A DNA stretch of 64,000 nucleotides, taken from contig NZ_CP015848.1 in assembly GCF_002105535.1 (NCBI RefSeq), forward strand, positions 3,018,926 to 3,082,925, in the 5' to 3' direction. The notes under the pieces are model-generated. The model saw only the letters and a program-made list of their open reading frames with translations, had not been told where the DNA came from and did not search any database. Shown in pieces: positions 9,444 to 16,545 of this stretch; within the stretch, counting starts at the first letter, position 1; every line of letters begins with the position of its first letter. The stretch is from Magnetospirillum sp. ME-1 (GTDB lineage Bacteria; Pseudomonadota; Alphaproteobacteria; Rhodospirillales; Magnetospirillaceae). The position numbers and the translations under genes were made by a program.

Positions 9444-9526
9444 GATCGGTCGGCGGTGGGAAAAGGCAAGGGGGCAATCCACCAAGCCCCTCGTCAAGCG
9501 TCCGGTTTTTTGCCATGGTGCGGGCC

Positions 9527-10180
9527 ATGAGCGATTCGACCTTCTCCGCTAAGGATCTGGCCTGCGTGCGCGGCGGGCGCGTGGTATTCGCCGGGCTGGG
9601 CTTCACCCTGGCGGCCGGCGGCGGTCTGGTGCTGCTGGGCCCCAACGGGTCGGGCAAGTCCTCGCTGCTGCGCGTGCTGGCCGGGCTCTTGAAGCCGGCC
9701 CACGGCCTCTTGGCCTGGAACGGCGAGGCGGTGGCCGAGGACCCCGAGGCCCATGCGGCCCGCACCCATTATCTCGGCCATCACGACGCGGTGAAGCCGG
9801 TCCTGTCGGTGGCCGAGAACCTGCGCTTCTGGGCCCATCTGCACGATCCCCACGCCGAGCGCGCCGGGCGCGCCGTCGATGCGGCCCTGGCCCGTTTCGG
9901 TCTGGCCCGGCTGGCCACCATTCCCGGCAAGATGCTGTCGGCGGGCCAGAAGCGCCGCACCAACCTGGCCCGCCTGCTGGCCGCCCCCAGCCCGCTGTGG
10001 CTGCTGGACGAGCCCACCACCGCGCTGGACAAGGCCTCCATCAAGGTGCTGGAAAGCGTGCTGGCCGAGCATCGGGCGGCGGGTGGAATGGTCATCTTGT
10101 CCACCCATGCGGATATCCACATGCCGGGGGCGGCCGAACTGCATCTGGACCAATTCGCCGTCGCGGAGGAACTGCCATGA
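9527..10180 (+). CDS. ccmA: Heme exporter ATP-binding subunit CcmA
   Basis: A 217-residue ABC ATPase of System I cytochrome c maturation. It has Walker A GPNGSGKSS (about residue 37), the signature LSAGQKRR (about residue 136) and Walker B LWLLDEPTTALD. With CcmB, and usually CcmC and CcmD, it releases holo-CcmE from the CcmC-heme complex at the inner membrane. It overlaps ccmB by ATGA. An alternative ATG four codons upstream (9515) is possible. It is divergent from the DUF748 gene. The rest of the ccm genes lie on the opposite strand beyond ccmB, so this is a split locus. Confidence 0.94.
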   Translation: MSDSTFSAKDLACVRGGRVVFAGLGFTLAAGGGLVLLGPNGSGKSSLLRVLAGLLKPAHGLLAWNGEAVAEDPEAHAARTHYLGHHDAVKPVLSVAENLRFWAHLHDPHAERAGRAVDAALARFGLARLATIPGKMLSAGQKRRTNLARLLAAPSPLWLLDEPTTALDKASIKVLESVLAEHRAAGGMVILSTHADIHMPGAAELHLDQFAVAEELP

Positions 10181-10842
10181 ACCGCTTTATCGAGGTGGTT
10201 CGCCGCGACCTGCGCCTCGCGCTGCGCCAGGGCTCGGACAGCGTCATGGTGGTGACCTTCTTCGTGCTGACCGTGGTGCTGTTCCCCTTCGGCATCGGGC
10301 CGGAAGCCAACGTGCTGGAGCGCGTCTCGGCCGGCGTGCTGATGGTGACCGCGCTGCTCGCCTCCATGCTGTCGCTGGACCGGCTGTTCCAGGCCGATTA
10401 CGAGGATGGCTCGCTGGAATTGCTGGTGCTGACCCCGGCGCCCTTAGGCGTGGTGGTGGCGGCCAAGATGCTGGCCCACTGGCTGACCACCGGCCTGCCG
10501 CTGATGGTGGCCGCCCCGGTGCTGGCCGTGCTGCTGCACATGCACGAGGATGGCTTCCTCACCCTGCTGGCCGCCATGGCGCTGGGCACCCCGGTGCTGT
10601 CGCTGATCGGCGGCATCGGTGCCGCTTTGGTGCTGGGGGCTCGGCGCGGCGGCGTGCTGCTGTCGCTGCTGATCCTGCCGCTCTACGTGCCGGTGCTGAT
10701 CTTCGGGGTGGGGGCCATCGACGCCGCCGTGCAAGGCATGTCGGCCAAGCCCCACCTGCTGATCCTCTCGGCCATGCTGGCCGCCGCCCTGGTGCTGGCC
10801 CCCTGGGCCAGCGCGGCGGCGCTGCGGCAGGCGTTGGAATAG
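10177..10842 (+). CDS. ccmB: Heme exporter membrane subunit CcmB
   Basis: A 221-residue membrane protein with about six hydrophobic segments, the expected length for CcmB. The cytoplasmic N-terminus has VRRDLRLALRQGSD, typical of the family, followed by FFVLTVVLFPFGIG; the central DRLFQADYEDGSLELL stretch is another family hallmark. It partners CcmA in the ABC complex that frees heme-loaded CcmE. Its start overlaps the ccmA stop by ATGA, which indicates translational coupling. It is convergent with ccmI; two GC-rich hairpins lie in the 72-bp gap. Confidence 0.94.
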   Translation: MNRFIEVVRRDLRLALRQGSDSVMVVTFFVLTVVLFPFGIGPEANVLERVSAGVLMVTALLASMLSLDRLFQADYEDGSLELLVLTPAPLGVVVAAKMLAHWLTTGLPLMVAAPVLAVLLHMHEDGFLTLLAAMALGTPVLSLIGGIGAALVLGARRGGVLLSLLILPLYVPVLIFGVGAIDAAVQGMSAKPHLLILSAMLAAALVLAPWASAAALRQALE

Positions 10843-10853
10843 GGGATAGGTGT

Positions 10854-10894
10854 GTGGGCTTGCCGCCCACGCCCGCCCGGGGCCGTGGGCCCCG
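10854..10894. terminator. Two tandem hairpins between convergent ccmB and ccmI
   Basis: GTGGGC-TTGCC-GCCCAC (10854-10870) is followed by CGGGGCC-GTG-GGCCCCG (10878-10894). Both are perfect short stems in the 72-bp gap between convergent genes. There is no U-tract, so termination activity is an inference; they may only protect the 3' ends of both transcripts. Confidence 0.4.
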
Positions 10895-10914
10895 AACCCC
10901 ATTCGGACTAAAAT

Positions 10915-11748
10915 TCAGCCCCCCAGCTTCGCCATATCCTTTTCCACCTGGGCGCGGGCCGGGGAATCGGCGGGCAGGACCATCAGCAGGCGGTTCCAGC
11001 GGGCCTTGGCGCGGGCGGTTTCGCCCTTCATGGCCGCCGACAGGCCGGTGAAGTACAGGGCGTCGGGCTGGTCGGGGTTGAGCGCCAGCACCTGTTCCAG
11101 CAGCGTGATGGCCTCGGCCGGCAGGGTGTCGCCCTCGGCCTCCTCCAGCAGCATGATGGCGAGTTCAATGCGCGACTGGGTGTCGTCGGGCAGCAGGGTG
11201 ACGGCGTTGCGGTAGGCGTCCTTGGCCTCGTCGGCCAGCCCCAGGGCGCGGTACGAGCGGCCCAGCATGGCCCAGCCCTTGCCGTCGGAGGGGTCTTGGC
11301 GGAGGCGCTCGGCCAGACGGGCGACCATGGCCTGGATGGTGGCGGTCTTTTCCTGCATCTCGGCGATCTGGGCGGCGCGGCCGGCATAGGGGCGGTCGGA
11401 CAGCTCGGGCGCGCCCAGCGGCAGGTAGAGCACCAGGGCCAGCAGGGGCAGCAGCAGGGCGATGACGATGGGGGTTTTCTTGCCGGCCTTGACGGCGGCG
11501 GTCTTCTCGCCCTTTTCCCCCTCGGCGGCGGCCAGCATGCGGCGCTGGATTTCCGTGCGCGCCGCCTCGGCCTGGTCGGCGGTCATCAGGCCGCGCTCCA
11601 CGTCGCGGGCGATTTCGCCCAACTGGTCCTTGTAGACCATCAGGTCGTATTCCGAGCGGGCGGCGGCGGCGGCCGGCGCGGCCAGCAGCGGGCGCAGCAG
11701 CACCAGCAGGGTCAGGGCCACCATGGCGGCGAAGACGATCCAGATCAC
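10915..11748 (-). CDS. ccmI: Cytochrome c maturation protein CcmI (CycH)
   Basis: A 277-residue protein. An N-terminal membrane segment starts at the first residues (MIWIVFAAMVAL), followed by a basic cytoplasmic loop containing YKDQLGEIARDVERGLM (the conserved CcmI segment), a second membrane segment (about residues 93-112), and a periplasmic TPR region with GKGWAMLGRSYRALG and LYFTGLSAAMKGE. CcmI chaperones apocytochrome c and presents it to the CcmF/H ligation complex. It is the last gene of the minus-strand ccm operon, 6 nt after ccmH. Confidence 0.92.
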   Translation of the reverse strand: MIWIVFAAMVALTLLVLLRPLLAAPAAAAARSEYDLMVYKDQLGEIARDVERGLMTADQAEAARTEIQRRMLAAAEGEKGEKTAAVKAGKKTPIVIALLLPLLALVLYLPLGAPELSDRPYAGRAAQIAEMQEKTATIQAMVARLAERLRQDPSDGKGWAMLGRSYRALGLADEAKDAYRNAVTLLPDDTQSRIELAIMLLEEAEGDTLPAEAITLLEQVLALNPDQPDALYFTGLSAAMKGETARAKARWNRLLMVLPADSPARAQVEKDMAKLGG

Positions 11749-11754
11749 CGCACC

Positions 11755-12327
11755 CTACTCCTTCAGCAACGCGTCGAGTTTGCGCCGTTCCTCGGCCGAC
11801 AGCGGCGGCGGCGGGGGCGCCGCCTGTTCCGCCGGGCGGCGGCGGTAGAAGGCCAGCACCGCCCACAGGGCACCGACGAAAAGCGCCAGCGGCCCCAGCC
11901 ACAGGGCCAGGGTCCCGGCCCGGAACGGCGGCTTCAGCAGCACGTAATCGCCATAGCGGTCGACCACGAACTTCTTCACCTGCTCGTCGGAATCGCCCTT
12001 GGCGATGCGCTCGCGGACGATGACGCGCAGATCCTTGGCCAGATCGGCGTCGGAATCGTCGATGGACTGGTTCTGGCAGACCAGGCAGCGCAAATCCTTG
12101 CCCAGTTCGCGGGCACGGTGCTCCTGGGCCGGGTCCTTCAGCATCTCGTCGGGATTGACGGCGAGGGCCGGAGCGGAGAGGAGGAGGAGGGCGACGAGGG
12201 CGGCGGCAACCCACGTGTCATCCCGAGCGAAGCCGAGGGATCTCATTCTGCCCAGATGGTGCAGGATCGGAAGCGGCGTGCCAGGCGGAGATCCCTCACT
12301 GCGTTCGGGATGACAGGTCGGGGTCAT
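11755..12327 (-). CDS. ccmH: Cytochrome c maturation protein CcmH with repeat-derived N-terminus
   Basis: The mature part is ordinary CcmH (CcmL type): VNPDEMLKDP, then LRCLVCQNQS with the CxxC that handles apocytochrome thiols, a C-terminal membrane anchor (ALWLGPLALFVGALWAVL) and a Pro-rich tail. The 5' end is odd. The ATG overlaps the ccmG stop by ATGA as expected, but codons about 5-37 come from a 100-bp interspersed inverted repeat (CHPERSEGSP through GFARDDT) before the signal-peptide core WVAAALVALLLLSAPALA. The repeat is in frame, so the gene remains open. An internal ATG (about codon 28, also in the repeat) would give a shorter, more normal signal peptide. The gene is otherwise intact and presumably functional. 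Confidence 0.92.
   Translation of the reverse strand: MTPTCHPERSEGSPPGTPLPILHHLGRMRSLGFARDDTWVAAALVALLLLSAPALAVNPDEMLKDPAQEHRARELGKDLRCLVCQNQSIDDSDADLAKDLRVIVRERIAKGDSDEQVKKFVVDRYGDYVLLKPPFRAGTLALWLGPLALFVGALWAVLAFYRRRPAEQAAPPPPPLSAEERRKLDALLKE
12216..12315. repeat. Interspersed inverted repeat, family 1 copy A (inside ccmH)
   Basis: A 100-bp imperfect palindrome starts TGTCATCCCGAGCG and ends TCGGGATGACA, with inner arms GAGGGATCT/AGATCCCTC. It lies wholly within the ccmH reading frame just after the start codon and contributes 33 codons (no frameshift, no stop). Four related copies are in this window. Confidence 0.9.
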
Positions 12328-12866
12328 TGCTTCTCCAACTGACGGATGATGGGCAGCAGCGTCCTGGTCCAGATCTCCATGGAGATGGGGCCCACATGCT
12401 TGTAGCGGATGATGCCGGCCTTATCGACGATGAAGCTCTCGGGCGCGCCGGTGACGCCGAAATCCACGGCGGTGCGGCCCGGCGGCGGGTCGACGCCGAC
12501 CCGTTCGTAGGGGTCGCCGTTCTTCTTCAGCCAGGCGGCGCCCAGCACGGGATCGTCGCGCCAGTCCACGGCGTGGATGGGCACGTCGCCGCGGCGCTTG
12601 ATCTCCATCAGGACGGGGTGCTCCTGCACGCAGGAAATGCACCACGAGCCGTAGATGTTGACCAGCGACACCCGGCCCTTCAGCGATTCGGTGGTGAGGC
12701 CCGAATTCTCGCCGCGTCCGGGCAGCGGCGCCAGATTCATCTCCGGGACCGGGCGGTTGATCAGAACCGAGGGGATCTCGCGCGGGTTCAGCGTCAGGCC
12801 CTTCAGGAAGAACAGGGCCAGCACGGTGAACACCACCACGGGAAGGACATAGAGCAGGCGGCGCAT
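12324..12866 (-). CDS. ccmG: Thiol:disulfide oxidoreductase CcmG (DsbE)
   Basis: A 180-residue membrane-anchored thioredoxin-like protein. One N-terminal membrane segment (about residues 5-23) is followed by a periplasmic thioredoxin fold with active site GSWCISC (about residues 80-86) and the family segment TGAPESFIVDK with its cis-proline-region features. CcmG keeps the heme-binding CxxC of apocytochromes c, or CcmH, reduced. The active-site dipeptide I-S between the cysteines differs from the more common P-T/V-P. It sits between ccmF (13 nt upstream) and ccmH (ATGA overlap). Confidence 0.93.
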   Translation of the reverse strand: MRRLLYVLPVVVFTVLALFFLKGLTLNPREIPSVLINRPVPEMNLAPLPGRGENSGLTTESLKGRVSLVNIYGSWCISCVQEHPVLMEIKRRGDVPIHAVDWRDDPVLGAAWLKKNGDPYERVGVDPPPGRTAVDFGVTGAPESFIVDKAGIIRYKHVGPISMEIWTRTLLPIIRQLEKQ

Positions 12867-12879
12867 GGCTCGTCTCTCC

Positions 12880-14859
12880 TCAGGCCTTGGCGGCGGCGTT
12901 GGCGGCCCGCGCCGGCGCGCCGACCCGGTGGCGGCGGTCGGCCAGCGAGATCAGCCCGCCGACGATCAGCAACAGGGCGCCGGCCCACAGCCAGGGAATA
13001 CAGGGGTTGAAGTACAGCCGCGTCACCCAGCCGCCCTTGTTGGGATCGGGGTCGCCGATCACCACGTAAAGGTCGCCGGTTATCCCTGACCGGATGGCCG
13101 CCGTGGTGGTGGGGCGCGGCGGCTGCTTGTACAGGCGCTTTTCCGGGCTCATCACGTCGATGACCGTGCCGCCCCTGGAAATCTCGAAGGTGGCCCGCGT
13201 GGCGGTGTAGTTGGGGCCGGGGACGTCGTCCACCGACTTCAGGGTCACGCCGAAACCGCCCACCGTGACGGTCTCGCCGATCTTCTGGGTCTGGATGTGC
13301 TCGGTGGTCCAGGCCGACGAGGCGGTGAGACCGACGATGAACACCGCCAGCCCGAAATGGGCCAGCACCATGCCCCAGGCGGAATTGGGCAGTTTGGCGG
13401 CGCGCGACAGCGCCTGACCCGGGCGGGTGAACAGGCCGATGCGCTCGGCCAGGTCCCACAGGGTGCCCAGGCCCAGCCAGACGGCGAGCGCGAAGCCGGC
13501 GGCGGTCCACCACGGGCCGGACGAGCCGCCCTGGAGGAACCACACGGCCATGGCCGAACCCAGCGCCAGGGCGCCGATGAACTTCAGGCGGGCCAGCACG
13601 CCGGCCAGATCGCCGCGCTTCCACGACATCATGGGAGCGGCGGCCATCACCAGCACCATGGGGGCCATCAGGGGCAGGAACACCGCGTTGAAGAAGGGCG
13701 GACCCACCGACACCTTGCCGAGGTTGAGAGCGTCGGCGATCAGCGGGTAAAGGGTGCCCAGCAGCACGGTGGCCGCACCGGTGGCCATCAGCACGTTGTT
13801 GAGCAGCAACGCGCCTTCGCGCGAGATGGGCGAGAACAGGCCGCCCATCTTCATGGACGGCGCCCGGGCGGCGTAAAGGGCCAGCGAACCGCCCACCGCG
13901 CCGCACAGCAGCACTAAGATGAACACGCCCCTGGCCGGGTCGGTGGCGAAGGCGTGCACGCTGGTGAGCACGCCCGAACGCACCAGGAAGGTGCCCAACA
14001 GCGACAGGCCGAAGGCGACGATGGCCAAAAGGATGGTCCAGCTCTTCAGCGCGTCGCGCTTTTCCACCACGATGGCGGAGTGCAGCAGGGCGGTGCCGGC
14101 CAGCCAGGGCATGAACGAGGCGTTCTCCACCGGGTCCCAGTACCACCAGCCGCCCCAGCCCAGCGTGTAATAGGCCCACCACGAGCCCAGCACGATGCCG
14201 GCGGTGAGGAACACCCAGGCGGCCAGCGTCCAGGGCCGCACCCAGCGGGCCCAGGCGGCGTCCACCCGGCCTTCCAGCAGGGCGGCGATGGCGAACGAGA
14301 AGGCCATGGAGAAGCCCACATAGCCCAGGTACAGGAAGGGCGGATGGAAGGCCAGGCCCGGGTCCTGCAGCATGGGATTGAGGCCCTGGCCGTTGATGGG
14401 GGGCGGCTCCAGGCGGGCGAAGGGATTGGAGGTGAGCAGGATGAAGGCCAGAAAGCCCACGGCGATCATGGCCTGCACGGCCAGGGCGCGGGACTTCAGG
14501 CCCGGCGGCAGGTTGCGGCCGAACAGGGTCACGGCGAAGCCGAACAGGGCCAGGATGGTGATCCACAAGAGCAGCGAGCCCTCGTGGTTGCCCCACACGC
14601 CCGCCACCTTGTAGAGCATGGGCTTGTCGGTATGGCTGTTCTGGGCGACGTTCATCAGCGAGAAATCGCTGGTGACATAGGCGTTGGTCAGCGCCCCGAA
14701 GGCGATGGCGATGAACAGGAACTGCAGCGTGGCGGCCGAGCCGGCCACGTTCATCCAGGCGGTGTTGCCGCGCCTGGCGCCCATCAGCGGGACAATCGCC
14801 TGCACCAATGCGACGCACAAAGCCAGCACCAGGGCGAAATGGCCGATTTCGGCGATCAT
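12880..14859 (-). CDS. ccmF: Heme lyase subunit CcmF
   Basis: A 659-residue polytopic protein with about 14-15 membrane segments. The tryptophan-rich heme-handling signature of the heme-handling protein family is present (GWGGWWYWDPVENASFMPW, about residues 235-253), plus WGNHEGSLLLW near residue 90 and LNPMLQDPGLAFHPP near residue 137. The periplasmic loop near the C-terminus carries GEVTVGGFGVTL-like strands. CcmF with CcmH/CcmI attaches heme to apocytochrome c. It lies in the minus-strand ccm operon. The gap to ccmE (133 nt) is larger than elsewhere because a repeat element occupies it. Confidence 0.95.
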   Translation of the reverse strand: MIAEIGHFALVLALCVALVQAIVPLMGARRGNTAWMNVAGSAATLQFLFIAIAFGALTNAYVTSDFSLMNVAQNSHTDKPMLYKVAGVWGNHEGSLLLWITILALFGFAVTLFGRNLPPGLKSRALAVQAMIAVGFLAFILLTSNPFARLEPPPINGQGLNPMLQDPGLAFHPPFLYLGYVGFSMAFSFAIAALLEGRVDAAWARWVRPWTLAAWVFLTAGIVLGSWWAYYTLGWGGWWYWDPVENASFMPWLAGTALLHSAIVVEKRDALKSWTILLAIVAFGLSLLGTFLVRSGVLTSVHAFATDPARGVFILVLLCGAVGGSLALYAARAPSMKMGGLFSPISREGALLLNNVLMATGAATVLLGTLYPLIADALNLGKVSVGPPFFNAVFLPLMAPMVLVMAAAPMMSWKRGDLAGVLARLKFIGALALGSAMAVWFLQGGSSGPWWTAAGFALAVWLGLGTLWDLAERIGLFTRPGQALSRAAKLPNSAWGMVLAHFGLAVFIVGLTASSAWTTEHIQTQKIGETVTVGGFGVTLKSVDDVPGPNYTATRATFEISRGGTVIDVMSPEKRLYKQPPRPTTTAAIRSGITGDLYVVIGDPDPNKGGWVTRLYFNPCIPWLWAGALLLIVGGLISLADRRHRVGAPARAANAAAKA

Positions 14860-14872
14860 GAAACCTCTCCAG

Positions 14873-14976
14873 CGTCATTCCCGCGCAGGCGGGAATCCAT
14901 GCGTCCGCAGACAGTATCTATTACGGTTCCCATTCGTCTCGCCCCACCATGGACCCCCGCCTTCGCGGGGGTGACG
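14873..14976. repeat. Interspersed inverted repeat, family 2 (between ccmE and ccmF)
   Basis: A 104-bp element with ends CGTCATTCCCGCGCAGGCGGGAATCCAT and ATGGACCCCCGCCTTCGCGGGGGTGACG. Each end is itself a small hairpin, and the two outer ends are roughly inverted. It fills nearly all the ccmE-ccmF gap inside the operon. The sequence differs from family 1 apart from the outer GTCAT/TGAC bases. Confidence 0.85.
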
Positions 14977-14992
14977 AAAAAGAAAGCGGCCG

Positions 14993-15436
14993 TCACTTCT
15001 GCTGCTTGCCGTCGTTCCACTGGCCGGACTTCTTCAGGGCGTCGGCCACTTCCTTGGGCATGTAGTTCTCGTCGTGCTTGGCCAGCACCTCGGTGGCCTG
15101 GAAATGGCCGCCCTTTTCCATGCGGCCTTCCACCACCACGCCCTGGCCCTCGCGGAACAGGTCGGGCAGCACGCCGGTATAGACCACGGCAATGGCGTTG
15201 GTCACGTCGGTGACCTTGAAGCTGATGGTCTTGCCGTCCTTGACCACGGAATCGTTTTCCACCAATCCGCCGATGCGCATGCGCCGTCCCTCGGGGATGC
15301 GCTGGCTGACGATGTCGGTGGGGGAATAGAAGTAGACCAGGCTGTCGGAGATGGCGGTCAGCACCAGCGCTACCGCGCCGCCCAATGCCGCCATGCCGAG
15401 AAGGACGAAATACAGCCTGCGTTGCTTGCGGGTCAC
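14993..15436 (-). CDS. ccmE: Heme chaperone CcmE
   Basis: A 147-residue periplasmic heme chaperone. It has a basic N-terminus (VTRKQRRLYF), one membrane anchor (about residues 9-29), an OB-fold beta-barrel (RRMRIGGLVENDSVV, VVYTGVLPDLFREGQGVVVEG) and the heme-binding segment LAKHDENYMP, whose histidine bonds heme covalently. The GTG start at 15436 is chosen because it overlaps the ccmD stop by GTGA and gives the normal family length; the frame extends further upstream only through ccmD. It takes heme from CcmC and passes it to CcmF. Confidence 0.94.
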   Translation of the reverse strand: MTRKQRRLYFVLLGMAALGGAVALVLTAISDSLVYFYSPTDIVSQRIPEGRRMRIGGLVENDSVVKDGKTISFKVTDVTNAIAVVYTGVLPDLFREGQGVVVEGRMEKGGHFQATEVLAKHDENYMPKEVADALKKSGQWNDGKQQK

Positions 15437-15630
15437 TCTTCGGTCTCCGAATCCTTGCCCCGGCGGGCGCGGCGGGCCTGCTGCAGCACCTCCAGCTCGG
15501 CCTCGGCCTTGCGGGCCGCGGACAGCGAGAGGATCAGCACCAGGGCCAGCACGACGGCGCCGACTCCGTAGGCGGGCCACACATAGCCGCCATAGCCGCC
15601 CATATGGAGCAAAGCCTGGAAGGATTCCAT
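15433..15630 (-). CDS. ccmD: Small membrane protein CcmD
   Basis: A 65-residue single-pass protein in the expected position between ccmC and ccmE. The N-terminal MGGYGGYVWPAYG motif directly before the membrane segment (VGAVVLALVLILSL) is the CcmD signature; a charged cytoplasmic tail follows. CcmD helps release holo-CcmE from the CcmABC complex. It starts 8 nt after the ccmC stop and overlaps ccmE by GTGA. The open frame continues upstream through ccmC as a shadow, so the ATG at 15630 was chosen from the motif position. Confidence 0.9.
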   Translation of the reverse strand: MESFQALLHMGGYGGYVWPAYGVGAVVLALVLILSLSAARKAEAELEVLQQARRARRGKDSETEE

Positions 15631-15638
15631 GACGTTGG

Positions 15639-16373
15639 TCACTCCCCTTGGGCCGCGGCGTGGATCTGCGCCATGCGGATGACCCGAATTTTCTGCGAAG
15701 CGATCTCGGCGCGGCCCCGAAGGATCAGGATGGAGATCCAATAGGCCTTGAACCCCACCGCCATCAGCAGCAGCGGAATCAGCATGGACGAATCGATGGC
15801 CGGACCGCCCATCTTCACCACCGAGGCCGGTTGGTGCAGCGTGTTCCACCAATCCACCGACCACTTGATCACCGGCACGTTGACGGCGCCCACCAGGGCC
15901 AGGATGGCGGCGGCCTTGTGGCCGCGCTCGGGGTCGTCGAAGGCGTTGACCAGGGCCATGTAGCCGAAATAGAGGAACAGCAGGATCAGCATGCTGGTCA
16001 GCCGGGCGTCCCAGGCCCACCAGGTGCCCCACATGGGCTTGCCCCACAAGGACCCGGTGAGCAGGCACAGGAAGGTGAAGGCGGCGCCCACCGGCGCGGT
16101 GGCCTTGGCCAGCAGATCGGCCAGCGGATGCTTCCAGATCAGCGCCATGGCCGAAAACACCGCCATGGCGGTGTAGCAGAACATGCCCATCCAGGCCGAG
16201 GGCACGTGGACGTACATGATGCGCACGCTTTCACCCTGCTGGTAATCGGCCGGCGAGCCCAGGAGGGCGAAATAGAGCCCCGACCCCAGGCAGAGGATGG
16301 CGATGGCGTTCGACCAGGGCAGAATCACCTTGGCGAGGCGGAGGAAGCGGGCGGGATTGGCGAAGCGATGCAT
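15639..16373 (-). CDS. ccmC: Heme transporter/handling protein CcmC
   Basis: A 244-residue protein with six membrane segments. The Trp-rich signature WGTWWAWDARLTS (about residues 116-128) and conserved periplasmic histidines in YVHVPSAWMG and WNTLHQP are the heme ligands/handling residues of CcmC. It loads heme onto CcmE. The ATG at 16373 is preferred over the longer frame because AAAGGG lies upstream and the protein then starts like the family. It is the first gene of the minus-strand ccm operon; a family 1 repeat sits about 90 bp upstream. Confidence 0.94.
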   Translation of the reverse strand: MHRFANPARFLRLAKVILPWSNAIAILCLGSGLYFALLGSPADYQQGESVRIMYVHVPSAWMGMFCYTAMAVFSAMALIWKHPLADLLAKATAPVGAAFTFLCLLTGSLWGKPMWGTWWAWDARLTSMLILLFLYFGYMALVNAFDDPERGHKAAAILALVGAVNVPVIKWSVDWWNTLHQPASVVKMGGPAIDSSMLIPLLLMAVGFKAYWISILILRGRAEIASQKIRVIRMAQIHAAAQGE

Positions 16374-16459
16374 GGCGCCCTTTCTTAGCGCCGTTCCATT
16401 CGCATTTCCAGCGGAGTCGAACGGGCGGGGCGTGAACAAAAGTTCATGTCGGCCTCAAT

Positions 16460-16534
16460 TGTCATCCCGAGCGAAGCCGGGGGATCTTTCACGCGACGGC
16501 GGCTGAAAGATGCTTCGCATTCGCTCAGCATGAC
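16460..16534. repeat. Interspersed inverted repeat, family 1 copy B
   Basis: A 75-bp element from TGTCATCCCGAGCGAAGCC to GCTCAGCATGAC, with inner arms GATCTTTC/GAAAGATG. It lies in the space between the ccmC start and the 3' end of the upstream minus-strand oxidoreductase gene. It is the shortest and most diverged of the five copies. Confidence 0.85.
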
Positions 16535-16545
16535 GATCGCGGCTC

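Noticed and set aside
6810-9530. Long antisense open frame (about 900 codons) opposite the DUF748 gene
   Set aside because: GC-rich codons give long stop-free antisense frames; the translation is Gln/Gly/Arg/His-rich without motifs, and the opposite strand has a convincing product.
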